A DNA stretch of 64,000 nt, taken from positions 64,921,006-64,985,005 of the forward strand of contig NC_092355.1 of NCBI RefSeq assembly GCF_963676685.1, read 5' to 3'. The notes below the pieces were generated by a model, which saw only the letters and a program-made list of their open reading frames with translations, searched no databases and was not told where the DNA came from. Source of the stretch: Mytilus edulis. Taxonomy: Eukaryota > Mollusca > Bivalvia > Mytilida > Mytilidae. Every line of letters begins with the position of its first letter. The stretch's first letter is position 1. This document shows, one piece after another, positions 35,401 through 47,467 of this stretch. A program made the translations under genes and the position numbers.

Positions 35401-35769
35401 TGTCATTTAATATAAAAGTCCTCCAATGATACAGAAAGAAAAATGTCTCATATAAATACGGAATTAAGAGAAAAGAGTCCAAACAAAAATATTTCAAGAC
35501 CCGCCTTCTTGTATTAAATCCACAGACCTTATGCTTTATAAATATATTTCTCAAACAATCAAAGCAAAAATTCCCATTTTTTTTTATATTAATATTCTAC
35601 AAGTCAATGTTAAGAAAACCTTAAATAAAAAAAAAAAATGATGCATATGCTTTTTATAACTAAATGGATAGTTTTCATTATAAAACTTATGAAATATTCT
35701 TTATGAAGAATTTTTTCTAATCGTTATAAATTTAAAAGAAGTGTACTTTTATTATAATTGCTTGCTTCC
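35401..35769. other. AT-rich, nothing recognised
   Basis: T- and A-rich stretches; no exon, TIR or tandem repeat found. Confidence 0.45.
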
Positions 35770-36755
35770 AGGAAGCAATTCGCCGACATATTTTCCGTAT
35801 ATGCAAGACGTTACATTAGCGTGACCCGTGTCATAAAAATCCTGTGATCGCAATAGGCGTGGATCTGTCATTAAAATAAACTATTATCTGATTGAATATG
35901 TTGTACACGTGCTCAATATTCATGCTTCTTTGTTGGTTGATACTATTAGGTGACAATCGGCAAACTTCGGATACAAAACACGGCATTTAATGAGCTGACA
36001 TATTTGTTAAATCATAACAGACAGAGAGAAAATATTTGACGAATATACGATATATTTGCGCAAAAAATGATAAAATTGTGCGCAGAAGACTTAGTATATG
36101 ATATATACATGCATTGGTTTAAGAATTAGGTAAACATTATTTTTCACCAGCCACTCGTTTCAAGAACCAAGTGTGGTGATATTGTGTGTTTTCTTCACAG
36201 ACTTCGGAGAGAACATTCTGGTGTTAATATTTATATTAGATCGGAAAATAGAAAGAAAATATTACCAAAAGTATTAAATTTTGATTAATTTGATAGAAAT
36301 CAAGGAAATAATATATACAAAATACATACTAAAATTATATTTCTGTAGAAACTAACAACAATTGAAGTCAGAAGGAAGCAATTGGCCGACAAATTTTCCG
36401 TATGTAAGTGACCTCAGTGTTGCCCTTTCTGGTAAAATTCGGGCGATTTCAACACGCATGGTTATGTAACTGAAATAAACTATTATCTGATTGTACATGT
36501 TATTCACGTGCTCAATATCCATTCTTCTTTGTTGATTGTTTACTATAAGGTGACTATCGGTAAGCTATGGCTTCTAAACACGACATTTAATGAACTGCCA
36601 TATTTTCACATATAAACAGACAGAGAACAAAAGTGATGATTATGCGATAAACAATCTTGCACAGAAGACTAAGTTAATGATATATATATATATATATATG
36701 CATTGGTTCAAGAATAGTATAAACATTATTTTTCACCAGTCACTCGTTTCATATG
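35770..36755. repeat. Direct duplication, about 390-bp units (35770-36160, 36372-36755)
   Basis: Both units start GGAAGCAATT.GCCGACA..TTTTCCGTAT, share AATAAACTATTATCTGATTG and CACGTGCTCAATAT.CAT, and end ATTATTTTTCACCAG.CACTC. Identity is patchy (substitutions and small indels), so the duplication is old. It sits 250 bp downstream of the stop of gene Y. Confidence 0.8.
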
Positions 36756-37002
36756 TCTTTAATCAAGTTCAAGATACGACAGTAAGAACTTAACATGTGA
36801 CTTTCAAACAATTATTTCAATTAATTCAAAAGCAAACACAAATTCAGCAACAATCTTTTGGTGACCTGTAGTCAGCGATCTTATGTTCATGTAAGAGCTG
36901 AGTTATTCTTTCTTTCCGAGTTTCAGTAATTAACTCAAATAATTGACACGCTAAAGAGAACTAGTTTGTGATATATTGGTTGCTTATATTCTTCTTGGAA
37001 GT

Positions 37003-37208
37003 TCATTGTGTGTTTTTATTCCGTTCATCTTTATAAATAGATGAAAACGATGTTAAAGTAACCAAGACGATAGTGTCAGAGCGAATATTAGCCGGCAGGT
37101 TGTTGTATACCACTGTAATGATGTTAGCAGTTTCAGCGTTTTGTACCCAAACGTGTAAAATCTGTTTGCTCCATTTTTCCATACAGTTTTTCCTTGATCG
37201 AATTATTC
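37003..37208 (-). CDS. Gene Y, exon 3 (C-terminal)
   Basis: Acceptor TTTATTTCAG before 37208; stop TGA at 37003-37005. Two bases complete the Gly codon begun in exon 2, then 67 residues: IIRSRKNCMEKWSKQILHVW, VQNAETANIITVVYNNLPAN, IRSDTIVLVTL and a short charged tail. I recognise the pattern (CMEKW.KQILHVW..TA..V..Y..LP) from anonymous molluscan proteins but know no function. The frame is clean. The alternating hydrophobic strands look like a small alpha/beta domain. No signal peptide or membrane segment. Confidence 0.75.
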
Positions 37209-37854
37209 CTGAAATAAAACAATAAAAAACAATATTGAAAGAAACGCAAATAAAAAGTTAAATGAAATGCCGTTTAAATCAGTAAACAATGGCATTAATA
37301 GATCAGATATAAAATTTACATTTGGCGCAATTCACTACGGTCTTACCATAATCGGCATCTGATGTTATAGTTATGAAATGTTGTATTTATATATCTTTTA
37401 AACTTAAAAATTCCCAATGTTGAATCTTTTACTATCATTTGTATACAAGATCTGTCTAGCAATGCCAATGCCACGATCTATACTACATAGAGTTATGTAT
37501 GCTTGATTCTTAAATATTGAATTATGATTGATGTAAATGCATGTACTTGTATGACAAAGACACAATGTTTTATTCATCAATCGTAAACTTTACTTTTTTT
37601 AGTATAATGATCTATTGATTTTTTTGTGTGCCAATACCGGATACAGGTTTCGAAGAAATGGAAAAATGATGGTCGGCAAAGATCAAATTGGAGCCGATAG
37701 TAACATTTCTCTGCCAAAATATTTTTTTTCATATCCTGAAACCACCACAGATTGTACAAACGTATCTGAAATCTTAGACTTACGTTTACAGAAAAACTCC
37801 TGTAAAATCAGTTAAATATTTTTATTTTTATACAAAATATCTGGTCTAACTCAC
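37209..37854 (-). other. Intron 2 of gene Y
   Basis: 646-bp intron with GTGAGT donor and TTTCAG acceptor on the minus strand. No nested element recognised. Confidence 0.6.
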
Positions 37855-38017
37855 CCCTTAGTTTTTTTGTCAGTAAGTCGTTTGCGTCGTTTTCTGTGTA
37901 TGACCCTCTGTACTTCATTGCCCTAGTTACGGAAACGCCAACTTTCTTGTCGCAGATTTTACATACGAAGTCAACTTTTGTACTGCTTTCTTGAGAATAA
38001 CTAACTTCCATCTCCGT
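37855..38017 (-). CDS. Gene Y, exon 2
   Basis: 163-nt exon between TTTTTACAG acceptor and AAGGG|GTGAGT donor. Phase 0 at its start, one base carried out, exactly fitting exon 3. Encodes TEMEVSYSQESSTKVDFVCK, then ICDKKVGVSVTRAMKYRGSY, then TENDANDLLTKKLRG. The CKIC pair suggests a metal site or structural cysteines. The clean splice phase through all three exons supports a real gene. Confidence 0.78.
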
Positions 38018-38239
38018 CTGTAAAAATTGAAACAGAAATAATAAACACATGACATAGACTAAAAGAAAATAGAAATAATTAAACACATGACAAAGACTAA
38101 ATCCTTGGTGTGGTTCAATCTAAATAATGCACAGGTAAGGTCTACATTATTTATCTTCTGTATTTATATTGGCCAGGTCACATATACTAGACGCTAATAC
38201 CAGAGGGTCAAATCCATTGAACAGTTATTTACGTTTATG

Positions 38240-40080
38240 TTTGATTGATTATCTTTATTTCCTCCATATATATGAAGATTTTACAATTTATAAGAACAGA
38301 ATCAAGAACATAACACTAACATATTTACATATTCTAAACAACATCTAAGTATATGAACAGCAATACAAAAGTCCATAGGTAGTTACATAATTATATGAAA
38401 TACAGTCGGAAAAAAAAGCGTCTATAATTCACCAATTTCATAAAAGAACAACATTAGTTAAATATGTGACTATAAAGATCATAATTGAAGACTTGATATA
38501 GTTAATACATATAATCTGCTATGTGGCACATCAAGAGGCTCCATAGATCAGCATGTATAGTTTGCATGTTATGATTAATTCTTCCAAGTAACGACTCTAT
38601 AATTTCGTCATCATCTTGATTACAGAAACGAACGGAATCTTATACGTTAAGAATATCAACAATTTTGTAGAACATTTCTGTCCGATTTTGTAAAAGAGAT
38701 GTACAGCAAAGTATATAATGCATAAGTATAACCGTATTATATAAGTTACTCAAGGAGCATTTGCCGGTTTTAATAGCTATGGCTCCTAACTTCACAAGAT
38801 TTCTAAATTTTGAATTTAGAGATGGATAAGTTACCGCTAGTCGAAACAAACAATGCTCCGTCTAACATGTATGTATTTTATAGTACCGCTTAAGTTCTGG
38901 TCGCCGTTCAACACTGAGTGTTTTTATTTGTTTTCTTCGTATATGACTAAAGTCTGTTTTACGATTTTGCTCCTCAGTAGTTTGTCTGGAAAGAAATTTT
39001 CGGCCACAAAGTTTTAAACAAAAACATCAGATTCATATTTCATCAAAATTTTGATATAATCGTAAGTCAATGATATTTGACTGGACTCACCGGTTAATAT
39101 TTGTCCCATACGAAAATTAAATATCCGTTTATGTATTGTTGTTGATTTTGCACGACACAATCTCCCCAAAAAAACAAAAGTTTTATTTTATCAATATACT
39201 CTTTGACAGACCACAAACCAACATTACTAATACAAGAGTCAGTCGGACTGCTTTTATCCATCATTAGGATAAATCTGACGAAATATCTTTGAGTTATTTC
39301 CAACATTTCAGTTTCACGATAGGGTAGCTGACCCCAAGCTTCACATCTATAAAGTGCAGTAGTAAGGAAAACACTTTTCAATATCAAGTAATTTGTTAAG
39401 GCACTCATCCCTCGTGGATTAACACCAACAGTATATAGTGAGTGAAGTTTCTGTTTTAACTTTTTACTGGATTTATCTGATCTATCGAAAGTTTTTTTCC
39501 ATCTGAATTAATAAGTGTTCCAGCGTAGGTATATGTAAGAACATGTACGTTTTCTTTCGAATACAATATTACCTAGGTTAAGACATGCTGCAGAGTCATT
39601 TCGATGCATTATATTTTAACCACAATTTGAGCGCATATTGTTGGTATGCTAATCGGGCCTACTAGTAGTCAACAATATGTCTATAAGAGTTCACAAATCA
39701 AGTCATTGATAAATACGGAAAATAACTAGACAATCAACACATGGCCTTGAGCTACTTCTTGTTATATTCGAAACCCTTGACTTGTTAGTTTACTATGCTG
39801 CACATTTGCTGTTGCAGTTTTATACGACATATATATCAAATTCCACAATGTACCTTGAATTCCAATTTGAAATCAGTTTGTAAAGTAGGCCATCTTGCCA
39901 CACTCGGTCAAAAGCCTTTTCGTTGTCAAGAAAAATGACATAAAAAATCGAATTACGTTAAAGATAATAATGAATTGCTTCTTTCAAGCTATTTACGTTT
40001 TTGTTGAATCAACTGCTACTACTGATATTTGTCATTCTTCATTTTGTAACACAAGTTAAGTGTATAAATGTATCAAAGGC
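38240..40080 (-). mobile_element. Non-LTR retrotransposon (LINE) relic in gene Y intron 1
   Basis: Minus strand, from high to low coordinate: RT motif FLDNEKAFDRVWQDGLLYKL near 39890-39960; then (39094-39408) TALYRCEAWGQLPYRETEML, QRYFVRFILMMDKSSPTDSC, GLWSVKEYIDKIKLLFFWGD; then an HCLFR-like C-terminal block at 38640-38850. The 3' end is AT-rich with an AATAAA and an (AATC)n-like tail near 38240-38260. Several frameshifts. It is a dead, 5'-truncated LINE of the mussel 'KAFD..GLLYKL' type; clade not determined. Confidence 0.8.
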
Positions 40081-40089
40081 GGATACAGG

Positions 40090-40107
40090 GGGGGGGGGGG
40101 GGGGGGT
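40090..40107. repeat. Poly-G tract
   Basis: About 18 consecutive G following GATACA, at the upstream end of the LINE relic. Confidence 0.9.
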
Positions 40108-40330
40108 GGATGTTGAAAAGAACTAATACTTGGCAGTCCACAAAATTTTCCATCTGATTTTCATTCATTAAAGGCATTTTTTTTTATTTTCAATGTTATC
40201 CTGTGAAAGAAATATTACACGGTTATCTGTCAATGTTTTGGGATACAAAAATTTTATCTGGTTATAAAATTGATTCCAAAAATTACACACACCTTAAATA
40301 ATAGAATCAGCAGGTCGTGTGTACGTACGA

Positions 40331-40579
40331 TTAGCCTTGCACACTTTTATGACCTGTTTTGTGCATCATTTGATCACTGACTCCTGCTTGGTACAATCTT
40401 GTTGCAAGTGTTCTTTTCCCCAAATAAAATTCCCTTTTAGTTTCTCCCTTTTGAAATTTTGCTAATCTATTAGTACCCAATATGTAATCAAACTTGACAG
40501 AACTTTTGACAAAAAATTTATCAATTTCATTTATTGGACTCATATACATCTTGTACGAGTTAATTATCTGACAATTCAT
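40331..40579 (-). pseudogene. Tyrosine-recombinase C-terminal fragment (Crypton/DUF3504-like)
   Basis: The minus-strand frame ends GKRTLATRLYQAGVSDQMMH, then KTGHKSVQG-stop. That matches the C-terminal box of Crypton-type tyrosine recombinases and their host relatives: (H)SGKRT.ATRL..AGV.EQ....TGH.S..G, then usually VR.YKR. The conserved His of TGH is kept. The preceding stretch (EIDKFFVKSSVKFDYILGTN) is less clear, the H-x-x-R region is shortened, and the catalytic Tyr downstream is lost to the stop. Probably a relic in the first intron of gene Y. It could instead come from a DIRS-like element or a host recombinase-derived gene. Confidence 0.6.
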
Positions 40580-41368
40580 GTTTAAATATTTTTAACAGAT
40601 TTTGGTGCAATATAGCGAGTGTGAAGCCCTCCGTTATAACTATGACAGGTATTCAATATAGTTTCCGTTATCATCTTATACTTTCTGTATTTGTGAAATT
40701 TGCAGATAACGATACGCCCACGTAGATCAAACCATTTACTGTTGTACAAAAGAACAAGATGTATCTCCCTTGTCAATGCCAATCTCCATAGGAATTTTAA
40801 ATGGTGATTTTTTAGTCTTACTCAAGTTAGATTTTATGAGCCTTTTTTGTATATTTGGGGTATAATACTTAAGATTAAAACTTAAAAATCTTCTGTTGCA
40901 ATTACTTTCGGGTTAGGGTCAATTCGTGCTAGATTGACTGGACTATTATATCTGCAACAGACAAATCCTTCAGGTCTTGTATAATGAATCCACTACCAAT
41001 TTTATCCAACCTTCATAAAAATCACTGCTAATTTTTTGGCTTTTATAAGTATATCAATTTGATGGTCAGTCAATTCTGCCAAAAATGATTCGACTCCTTG
41101 TCCCTTGTGTTTAAATATTGTTTGACAGTGGTAACTTTTTAATGATTACCGCGGATAAGAATAATTTAACGATCAATCTAATAAAAAGTACAAAAATAAT
41201 TATAAATAATAAACCATCAATATCGATATTGCCTCGCGAAGTTCAATATAAATATTTGACTTGAATTAATCTTTAATTTGCTGATAAAAGAGATCTTTGG
41301 TAGGATTTGAACATTCCTATACAACGGGAATTTGTAATAAGAAGAATAGAGGGGCAGCATCTATAAAA
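40580..41368. other. Gene Y intron 1, no feature
   Basis: AT-rich; nothing recognised. Confidence 0.4.
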
Positions 41369-41377
41369 TATAGTTTT

Positions 41378-42382
41378 CGGAGTGGCTATTTGTCCGGCTA
41401 GCCGGACGAATAGTGCCAGGGCTATTTGTCCGGCCATTGTAATGCGCATGTCATATAATGTGCGTTCGGAAGTGCGTGCAACATTATCTTCAGTAGCACC
41501 AAGGGGGCGCGTGTAATCTGATCACTGATTTTGATTTTTAGATCATGGCTGAAATATTTGTGATAAATTTTGCAGTTTTCGGAATTTGACAATGGAACAC
41601 GATATTATGAACTTCCAAGAATGATATAAATCTTATGAAAGGGACTCTAAAAAATTGAAATCACAATGAAAATGGAAAATAAAAGATAATTATATATAAT
41701 TGATCGGAGAATCAGTTTTACAAAATTATTCGATTCGCTACAGCTGTGTACAGGTGGAAAAGATGTTCAAAGCAAGTGTAGTTGAAAAAGGCCTATACAA
41801 TTGCAAGAATTGTCTAACTGATTGAAATTTAGCTTAGTTATAATCCAAAAATGAGTCTTGCAAGACAAGAAAAGAAAAGAGAAATTTGGGAAAAGGAGCA
41901 CACTGTGACACCCGATCCCCTCACGTAAATAAAATAAAAAAACAGTGGAATGGATAACGTTATGTCAAGGGGTCTATATAATTCTCTTTGACAGCTATAC
42001 AGACATAAAAATTTTGTACCTTTTTCAGCTAGACAAAATCCTTTACGTTAACTTAAAATGCACGAGTCAAACACTACCCAAGTTTGTTTTACAAGTAAAT
42101 TATTCTCTCTTCTTATATAAAAATATGGGATATATATGATTTTATTCTAATTATTCGTTATCAACATTGGACTATATACTAGTATGAAGAAAACAACAAT
42201 TTCAATTACCAGTAACAAGATTAGGCCCTAACACTAAAGATTTCAAACAGGTGCTACCCCCTGGTGATGCTGAAGATAATATTACTCGCACACACAAATA
42301 TTATAGTGACATGCGCATTGTATTGGCCGGACAAATAGTCCTGGTACTATTCGTCCGGCTAGCCGGACAAATAGCAACTGCC
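41378..42382. mobile_element. 1,005-bp TIR element with CCGGCTAGCCGG ends, 9-bp target duplication
   Basis: The terminal inverted repeats extend about 140 bp. Left: GGCTATTTGTCCGGCTAGCC, continuing through GGCTATTTGTCCGGCC, AATGCGCATGTCA and ATTATCTTCAG.A.CACCA. The right end repeats this in reverse complement to 42382. Each end contains the perfect palindrome CCGGCTAGCCGG, and GCTATTTGTCC.GGC is repeated inside each TIR. TATAGTTTT flanks both sides (41369-41377 and 42383-42391). A 9-bp duplication and long TIRs suggest a non-autonomous Mutator-like element; no transposase is encoded. Confidence 0.88.
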
Positions 42383-42391
42383 TATAGTTTT

Positions 42392-43747
42392 TGTTATATC
42401 GTATTGGTAAAAGCAAAATACACTTAGTCAGTGAAAATATGAAAAAACCAACAGAATATTTACTAATAGTTATAAACACACACAAAAAGGAAAAGGAAAT
42501 AAAATTTGTCCATTGCCCTAACTATCCACGCAAAATTAAAATGAGTCTGCGCACGGAAGATTATTTCAAAAAGAGTAGTTGAATAATTCGACTAAACACC
42601 AAACCACAAATTCATGTCCATTCCTAGATCAAATGCAATAGCCGAAGTGTCTATGAAATCTCCCGATGAATTCTCAACCATTACTACGAAACTCATAAAA
42701 TGTAAAGCCACTTTTTTTTTATTTTTCAATTCAGTATCGTCCTTTAATCCTTTAATATTTCTAAAACTTGTGATACAAAAATTTAGACAAAAATTTAGAC
42801 AGAGTTGCCTGAGTTTTTCGGTGTGACAGAGTGTTTGGAGTATGACAATCACTACTCTCTATGTGTACTGTAGCACAAAGTCGTTACGTACAAAAACCTT
42901 CATTGTTACATGTATAAAGCATTGAGCCATACAAATACACACAAATTTTAAATAAACTCATCATAGATACTCGTATTGAAATTTTATATTTACGCCAGAC
43001 GTGCGTTTCGTCTTCAAAAGACTCATCTTGAATACGAAAGTGTTAAAAAGGTAAAATAAACATTGTAAATGTTAGCGGCAATAAGTGAAATGAGGCATTT
43101 AGCTTAAATCCTAGTTAATCAGCAAACGCTTAGGCATAAAGTTATTACCTTAAATTTTTAATGGACCCCTCACTGTGGAAAATGTGTTCCATGATGAAAT
43201 TGACATTATACAAAATATGGCTATGTTACTATATTTAGGAAATAAACACAACTAGTTGCAGTATAAGAATATATCTTCCGGATTGTAATTATATTGAAAA
43301 CATATTTAAAATACCGAGTCTTATCATTTTAAAATGTCAATGAATATTTTCTATTATTCATTTAAGATGTAAGTTTTGATTACCTCATTAAACTTTCAGC
43401 TGTGTGGGATCAAATTCATTGGGCTGTGATTTTGTAATGTATTCGTTTTTATTCTATAGCTAGTCACCACTTTAGGTTAATCAAGTATATCTATTATATA
43501 GTTATTTAATAAAATTCACTGTTTGCAAAACTATGTATTATTCTTGATAATAATGATGTTTTTGTCCAAGGCGGATAACCCTGGCCTCACAACTTTTTGG
43601 AACTTTTGGTTTTCGGCGATCTTCAACTTTTAAGTTGGTACAGCTTTCAAACTTTTTACATATGATCATAGTTTTGTGTGGACGTAGCGCGCGTCTGGCG
43701 TATACTAATGTTTTTTTAACCTGTTACCTTTTGATGGGTATTATTCG
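42392..43747. other. Gene Y intron 1, dispersed repeats
   Basis: 42990-43050 is a reversed piece of the 'CGTTTCGTCT..AGACTCATC' repeat and 43590-43720 a forward piece ('AACTTTTTGGAACTTTTGGT', 'GCGCGTCTGGCGTA'). A frame on both strands around 42592-42852 looks protein-like in places but has no splice or family support. Confidence 0.5.
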
Positions 43748-44327
43748 TTTGTTTCCCTGTCCTATATTTTCTCTCATTTATCTGTTTATTTGTTGTAACC
43801 CTGTCGTGTAATGTTGTCATTTTAATGTTATAATTAACACTGCCATTGAAGCGGGAGGTTTTAGTATGCAACAAAAACAGGTTCAACCCACTATTTTTTG
43901 TCGTAGTTCTCTTATATTTGGTACGTTTCTATCAGTTTTTTTTTGTAACCCGGATTTGTTTTTTTCTCTATCGATTTATGAATTTTGAACAGCGGTATAC
44001 TACTGTTGCTATTATTCATTGTATTCACTGTTGATTATACATGCACAAATTCTTACTAAGACACGAAAACGTATCAGATTATTATTATACTGCCATACAC
44101 AATATAATTGTGACTTTGAACATTGCCTTTGATTAGGAACTTATCGTTCTGAATTTTCCTGGGAGTTAATTTTGGTTATTTTACTTTGTTTCAGTAATAT
44201 TTTCAAAACTGAAACAGGGGTATTATTTATGAAACTAGAAACAGTCATATCGAGTAACAACTGAATATTGTGTGTACACATCATGATTATGTATTGTTAA
44301 AACTCAACAATTTTCTAAATTATTTAC

Positions 44328-44750
44328 CTCCAGTAATTCAGCCTGGCAAACCTGGTTCAGAAATTCAAAAGATAACACTTCTGATATAACAGAATTCCCT
44401 CCTGCATTTGGCTCGATTTTGATCCTCTGAGCAGAATTTGAAAGCTTCATTTCATCAAATTCCTTATTTGGGAAAAATTCTGAATGTATCAGTCCGCCTG
44501 TTATATTGTCTCTTAGGAATGTTCTTAAATGGATATTTTCATGAAAGTAAACCTTGAAATTTTCTTCGTTATCCATATCCATGATATCAGATGGTTCGAA
44601 ATGAAACTTAGTCTTATTTTCATCCTGCACCTCCCGATGTACATATGTGGATTGTTTAAATGTTGTTTTAAAATTAATTTTATGAATCGTGATGACGTAT
44701 ATCGATGTTTGTTTTCTGTCCAATAGGAATGAGAATTTTGATCTTGTCAT
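44328..44750 (-). CDS. Gene Y, exon 1
   Basis: Minus strand, ATG at 44750, donor CTGGAG|GTAAAT at 44328, phase 0, matching exon 2 at 38017. Encodes 141 residues. The best conserved part is at the end: VISEVLSFEFLNQVCQAELLE. MDMDNEENFKVYFHENIH begins near residue 56 and may be the true start, because the upstream part is basic and the stretch TCCTATTGGACAG could be promoter (ATTGG, inverted CCAAT). Full product about 263 residues. A near-identical copy lies at 52190-52603. No known domain; function unknown. Confidence 0.72.
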
Positions 44751-45269
44751 TCGCTATTTTCACATTTATTTTTAGATGTCTGGAAATTCCAAAATGTGGA
44801 TATTTCTAAATATGAATAAATATACATAAATGTCTGTTATACAGAAATGAGATTTTATCTTCTTAACTATAACATACTTTATTACGGTGTATTCATTGTT
44901 CTATTATACTGAAATAATGTCCTTTGCCAATTATTGTATTTGTGCATGTGCCAATAAGTATTTAAGGATTAAATTAACTGAATTGCAAGCCTGACTCAGA
45001 TTTTGTCGAGAAATTTGAATGGGTATCAATAAAAAGGATATGATCATTGTAATAAGTTTAGGAATATAACATTTATTTTCAAAGATGTTTGAATCAAAGT
45101 ACTTTCATTACTATAAAAACCGTTTCTATTCCGAAAATCGCCATCAGTTTCACAGTAATTCTTAACATTGGAGATTTCAAAATGGTTTTTTTCATATAAA
45201 TGTAGGGTTGGTATCATGTAATACTGAGAATTTAGTATCGTTTACAAGTCAATATTTGATTCATTCAGT

Positions 45270-46019
45270 TAAGCTATCAAATCATTTGATGAAAATAAGA
45301 ACAATGCATGCAGGTCTCCACACCTGGTTTCAATTTGTTTTTATTATAGAAGATCCAGTCAGTTAACTTTTCATTCAGTTTATAAAAGAGGGTCGAAAGA
45401 TACCAGAGGGTGAAACCCATAAATCGAAAATAAACTGACAACGCCATGGCTAAAAATGAAAAAGACAAACAAACAAATAATAGTACACATGACACAATAT
45501 AGAAAACTAAAGACTAAGCAACACGAACCCCACCAAAATCTGGGGGTGACCCCATGTACTCCCGAAGGGTAAGCAGGGCCTGCTCCACATATGGCATCCG
45601 TCATTTAGAAACTATTGTGACTGTCCTTTATATTATTTATTATGGTTAATTATATTAACATCTATAGTATTAATGAGAACTTGCACCTGTTAAGGGCTGT
45701 TTGGTGACCTATATTTGCCAATTTTCCGTCATTTTGTCTTTGGTGAAAAGTTGTCTCATTGGAAATACTACCACATCATTTTACTTTCGTATAGATCGGA
45801 ACTATCGGACTAGGGATATTTCGGATGTGGAAATAGCATGGTTGTATCTCTTGTAACTCCGGTTGTTGAAAGTAAGACACATAACTGAGGATAGATAATG
45901 AGAGGGTGACACGCTTCTGCCATTTATGATACATGGAGGAAAGGGGGGATGTGGATACAGGGGGTAAAAGAGTGGGGATGTGGAATATATTGAGTACAAA
46001 CGTGTAGATGTGGTATAAA
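45270..46019. repeat. P4H 3'-flanking block, copy B (left part)
   Basis: Same block as 4800-5590: reversed Penelope-like tail (45400-45610), short retro tail (45660-45780), then the GGGATGTGG minisatellite, shorter here than in copy A. It is interrupted by a MITE after GTGGTATAAA and resumes at 47073-47460. Confidence 0.85.
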
Positions 46020-47072
46020 GGTGTAATACCACCAAATGATGGTACGTCACATCCGGTTGTATACGATAATAGATCGAAAAAAATATTCCCTTGAATTTGA
46101 CAGTTGTAGGTAATTAATCCTTCAATTTATTACAGCAAAACATTTCGATGTCATAAACATATGCATGTCTTGGGTATTTCAAAGCACCATTATTTTTTTA
46201 TTTGGGATTTCTATAGAATATTTTGTAAACTTGAGGTTACATGGTTACTAAACCTTGTACACAGATTAAATAAGGGTAGACATTTGATTCGTTAACTTCC
46301 AGTGATGGTTATTTTATTATATGCAATGAAATGTGATGTGAAATATTTTCTATAGTACTGAACAGGATAAAACTTGACTCATGCTAAAACATATATGTTA
46401 TGATGGTATGATACTAAACCCTTCACGGGAATATGTGCCTGATATCCATATGATAAAATTATAATTTCAATCAGTCTAATGGAAGTCTAGAGCTTGCATG
46501 TCAGTTAACTGCTAATAGTCTGTTGTTATTTATGTATTATTGTCATTATGTATATTTTCTTTGGTGACATCTTCTGACATCAGACTCGGACTTCTCTTGA
46601 ACTTAATTCTAATGTGCGTATTGTTATGCATTTACTTTTCTACATTGGCTAGAGGTATCGGGGGAGGGTTGAGATCTCATAAACATGTTTAACCCCGCCG
46701 CATTTTTGCGCCTGTCCCAAGTCAGGAGCCTCTGGCCTTTGTTAGTCTTGTATTATTTTTATTTTTAGTTTCTTGTGTACAATTTGGAGTTGAGTATGGC
46801 GTTCATTATCACTGAACTAGTATATATTTGTTTGGGGGCCAGCTGAAGGACGCCTCCGGGTGCGGGAATTTCTCGCTACCTTGAAGACCTGATGATGACC
46901 TTCTGCTGTTGTCTTTTCTATGGTCGGGTTGTTGTCTCTTTGACACATTCCCCATTTCCATTCTTAATTTTAAGTGATTCTTTAATTGAAACAAAGACAA
47001 ATTCTGCACATTTTTTTTAAAGTGCAAATTTAACAAAGACTAATATGGGAAAATCAATGGTGGTATTACACC
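46020..47072 (+). mobile_element. MITE family 'GGTG', 1,053-bp copy with nested Penelope tail
   Basis: TIR GGTGTAATACCACCA / TGGTGGTATTACACC; TAAA duplicated at 46016-46019 and 47073-47076. The empty site is preserved in copy A (GTGGTATAAAGGGGG, 5580-5595). The MITE itself is split at ACTCATGCTAA by a Penelope-like 3' tail (46388-46975). The uninterrupted MITE sequence is visible in the copy at 60725-61319. Confidence 0.93.
46388..46975 (+). mobile_element. Penelope-like 3' tail nested in the MITE (unit 1)
   Basis: 5'-truncated copy of the element at 26628-27639, starting inside the terminal non-coding region ('GATGGTATGATACTAAACCC') and ending CCATTTCCATTCTTAATTTT. Identical placement in unit 2. 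Confidence 0.85.
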
Positions 47073-47467
47073 TAAAAGGGTAGAAAAGGAGAAGTGTTGA
47101 ACATTAGGAGTGAAAAGTAGGGATGTGGCATATTGTGTGTAAAAAGTGGGCATTTTTTTTTATCAATGAGCACCCCATGTCACGCTCTCTTCCAGTTGCC
47201 CTCTATATGTTTTCATTGCATATTTCAACTAAACCTTTGTCAAATTATCTACACATTAGATGTTTCAAATTTTAGCTCTGTAGTTGGGTCTCTTCTATTT
47301 TGATGCTCTCATATATTGATTTTATAAGGTACCTGATAAAGAAAAATATCAGGACAAGTGCTTTTGTTCAGTAATAAGTAAACTCGCATTAATATACATA
47401 CACCATGCAAATAATTAATTGTTTTTATTACAAAATAAATAAACATTGAATCGGATAGCGAGACGCG

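Noticed and set aside
42592-42852. Open frames on both strands (minus: FVVMVENSSGDFIDTSAIAF)
   Set aside because: Looks protein-like in part, but no acceptor/donor in phase and no recognised family; may be chance in a large intron.
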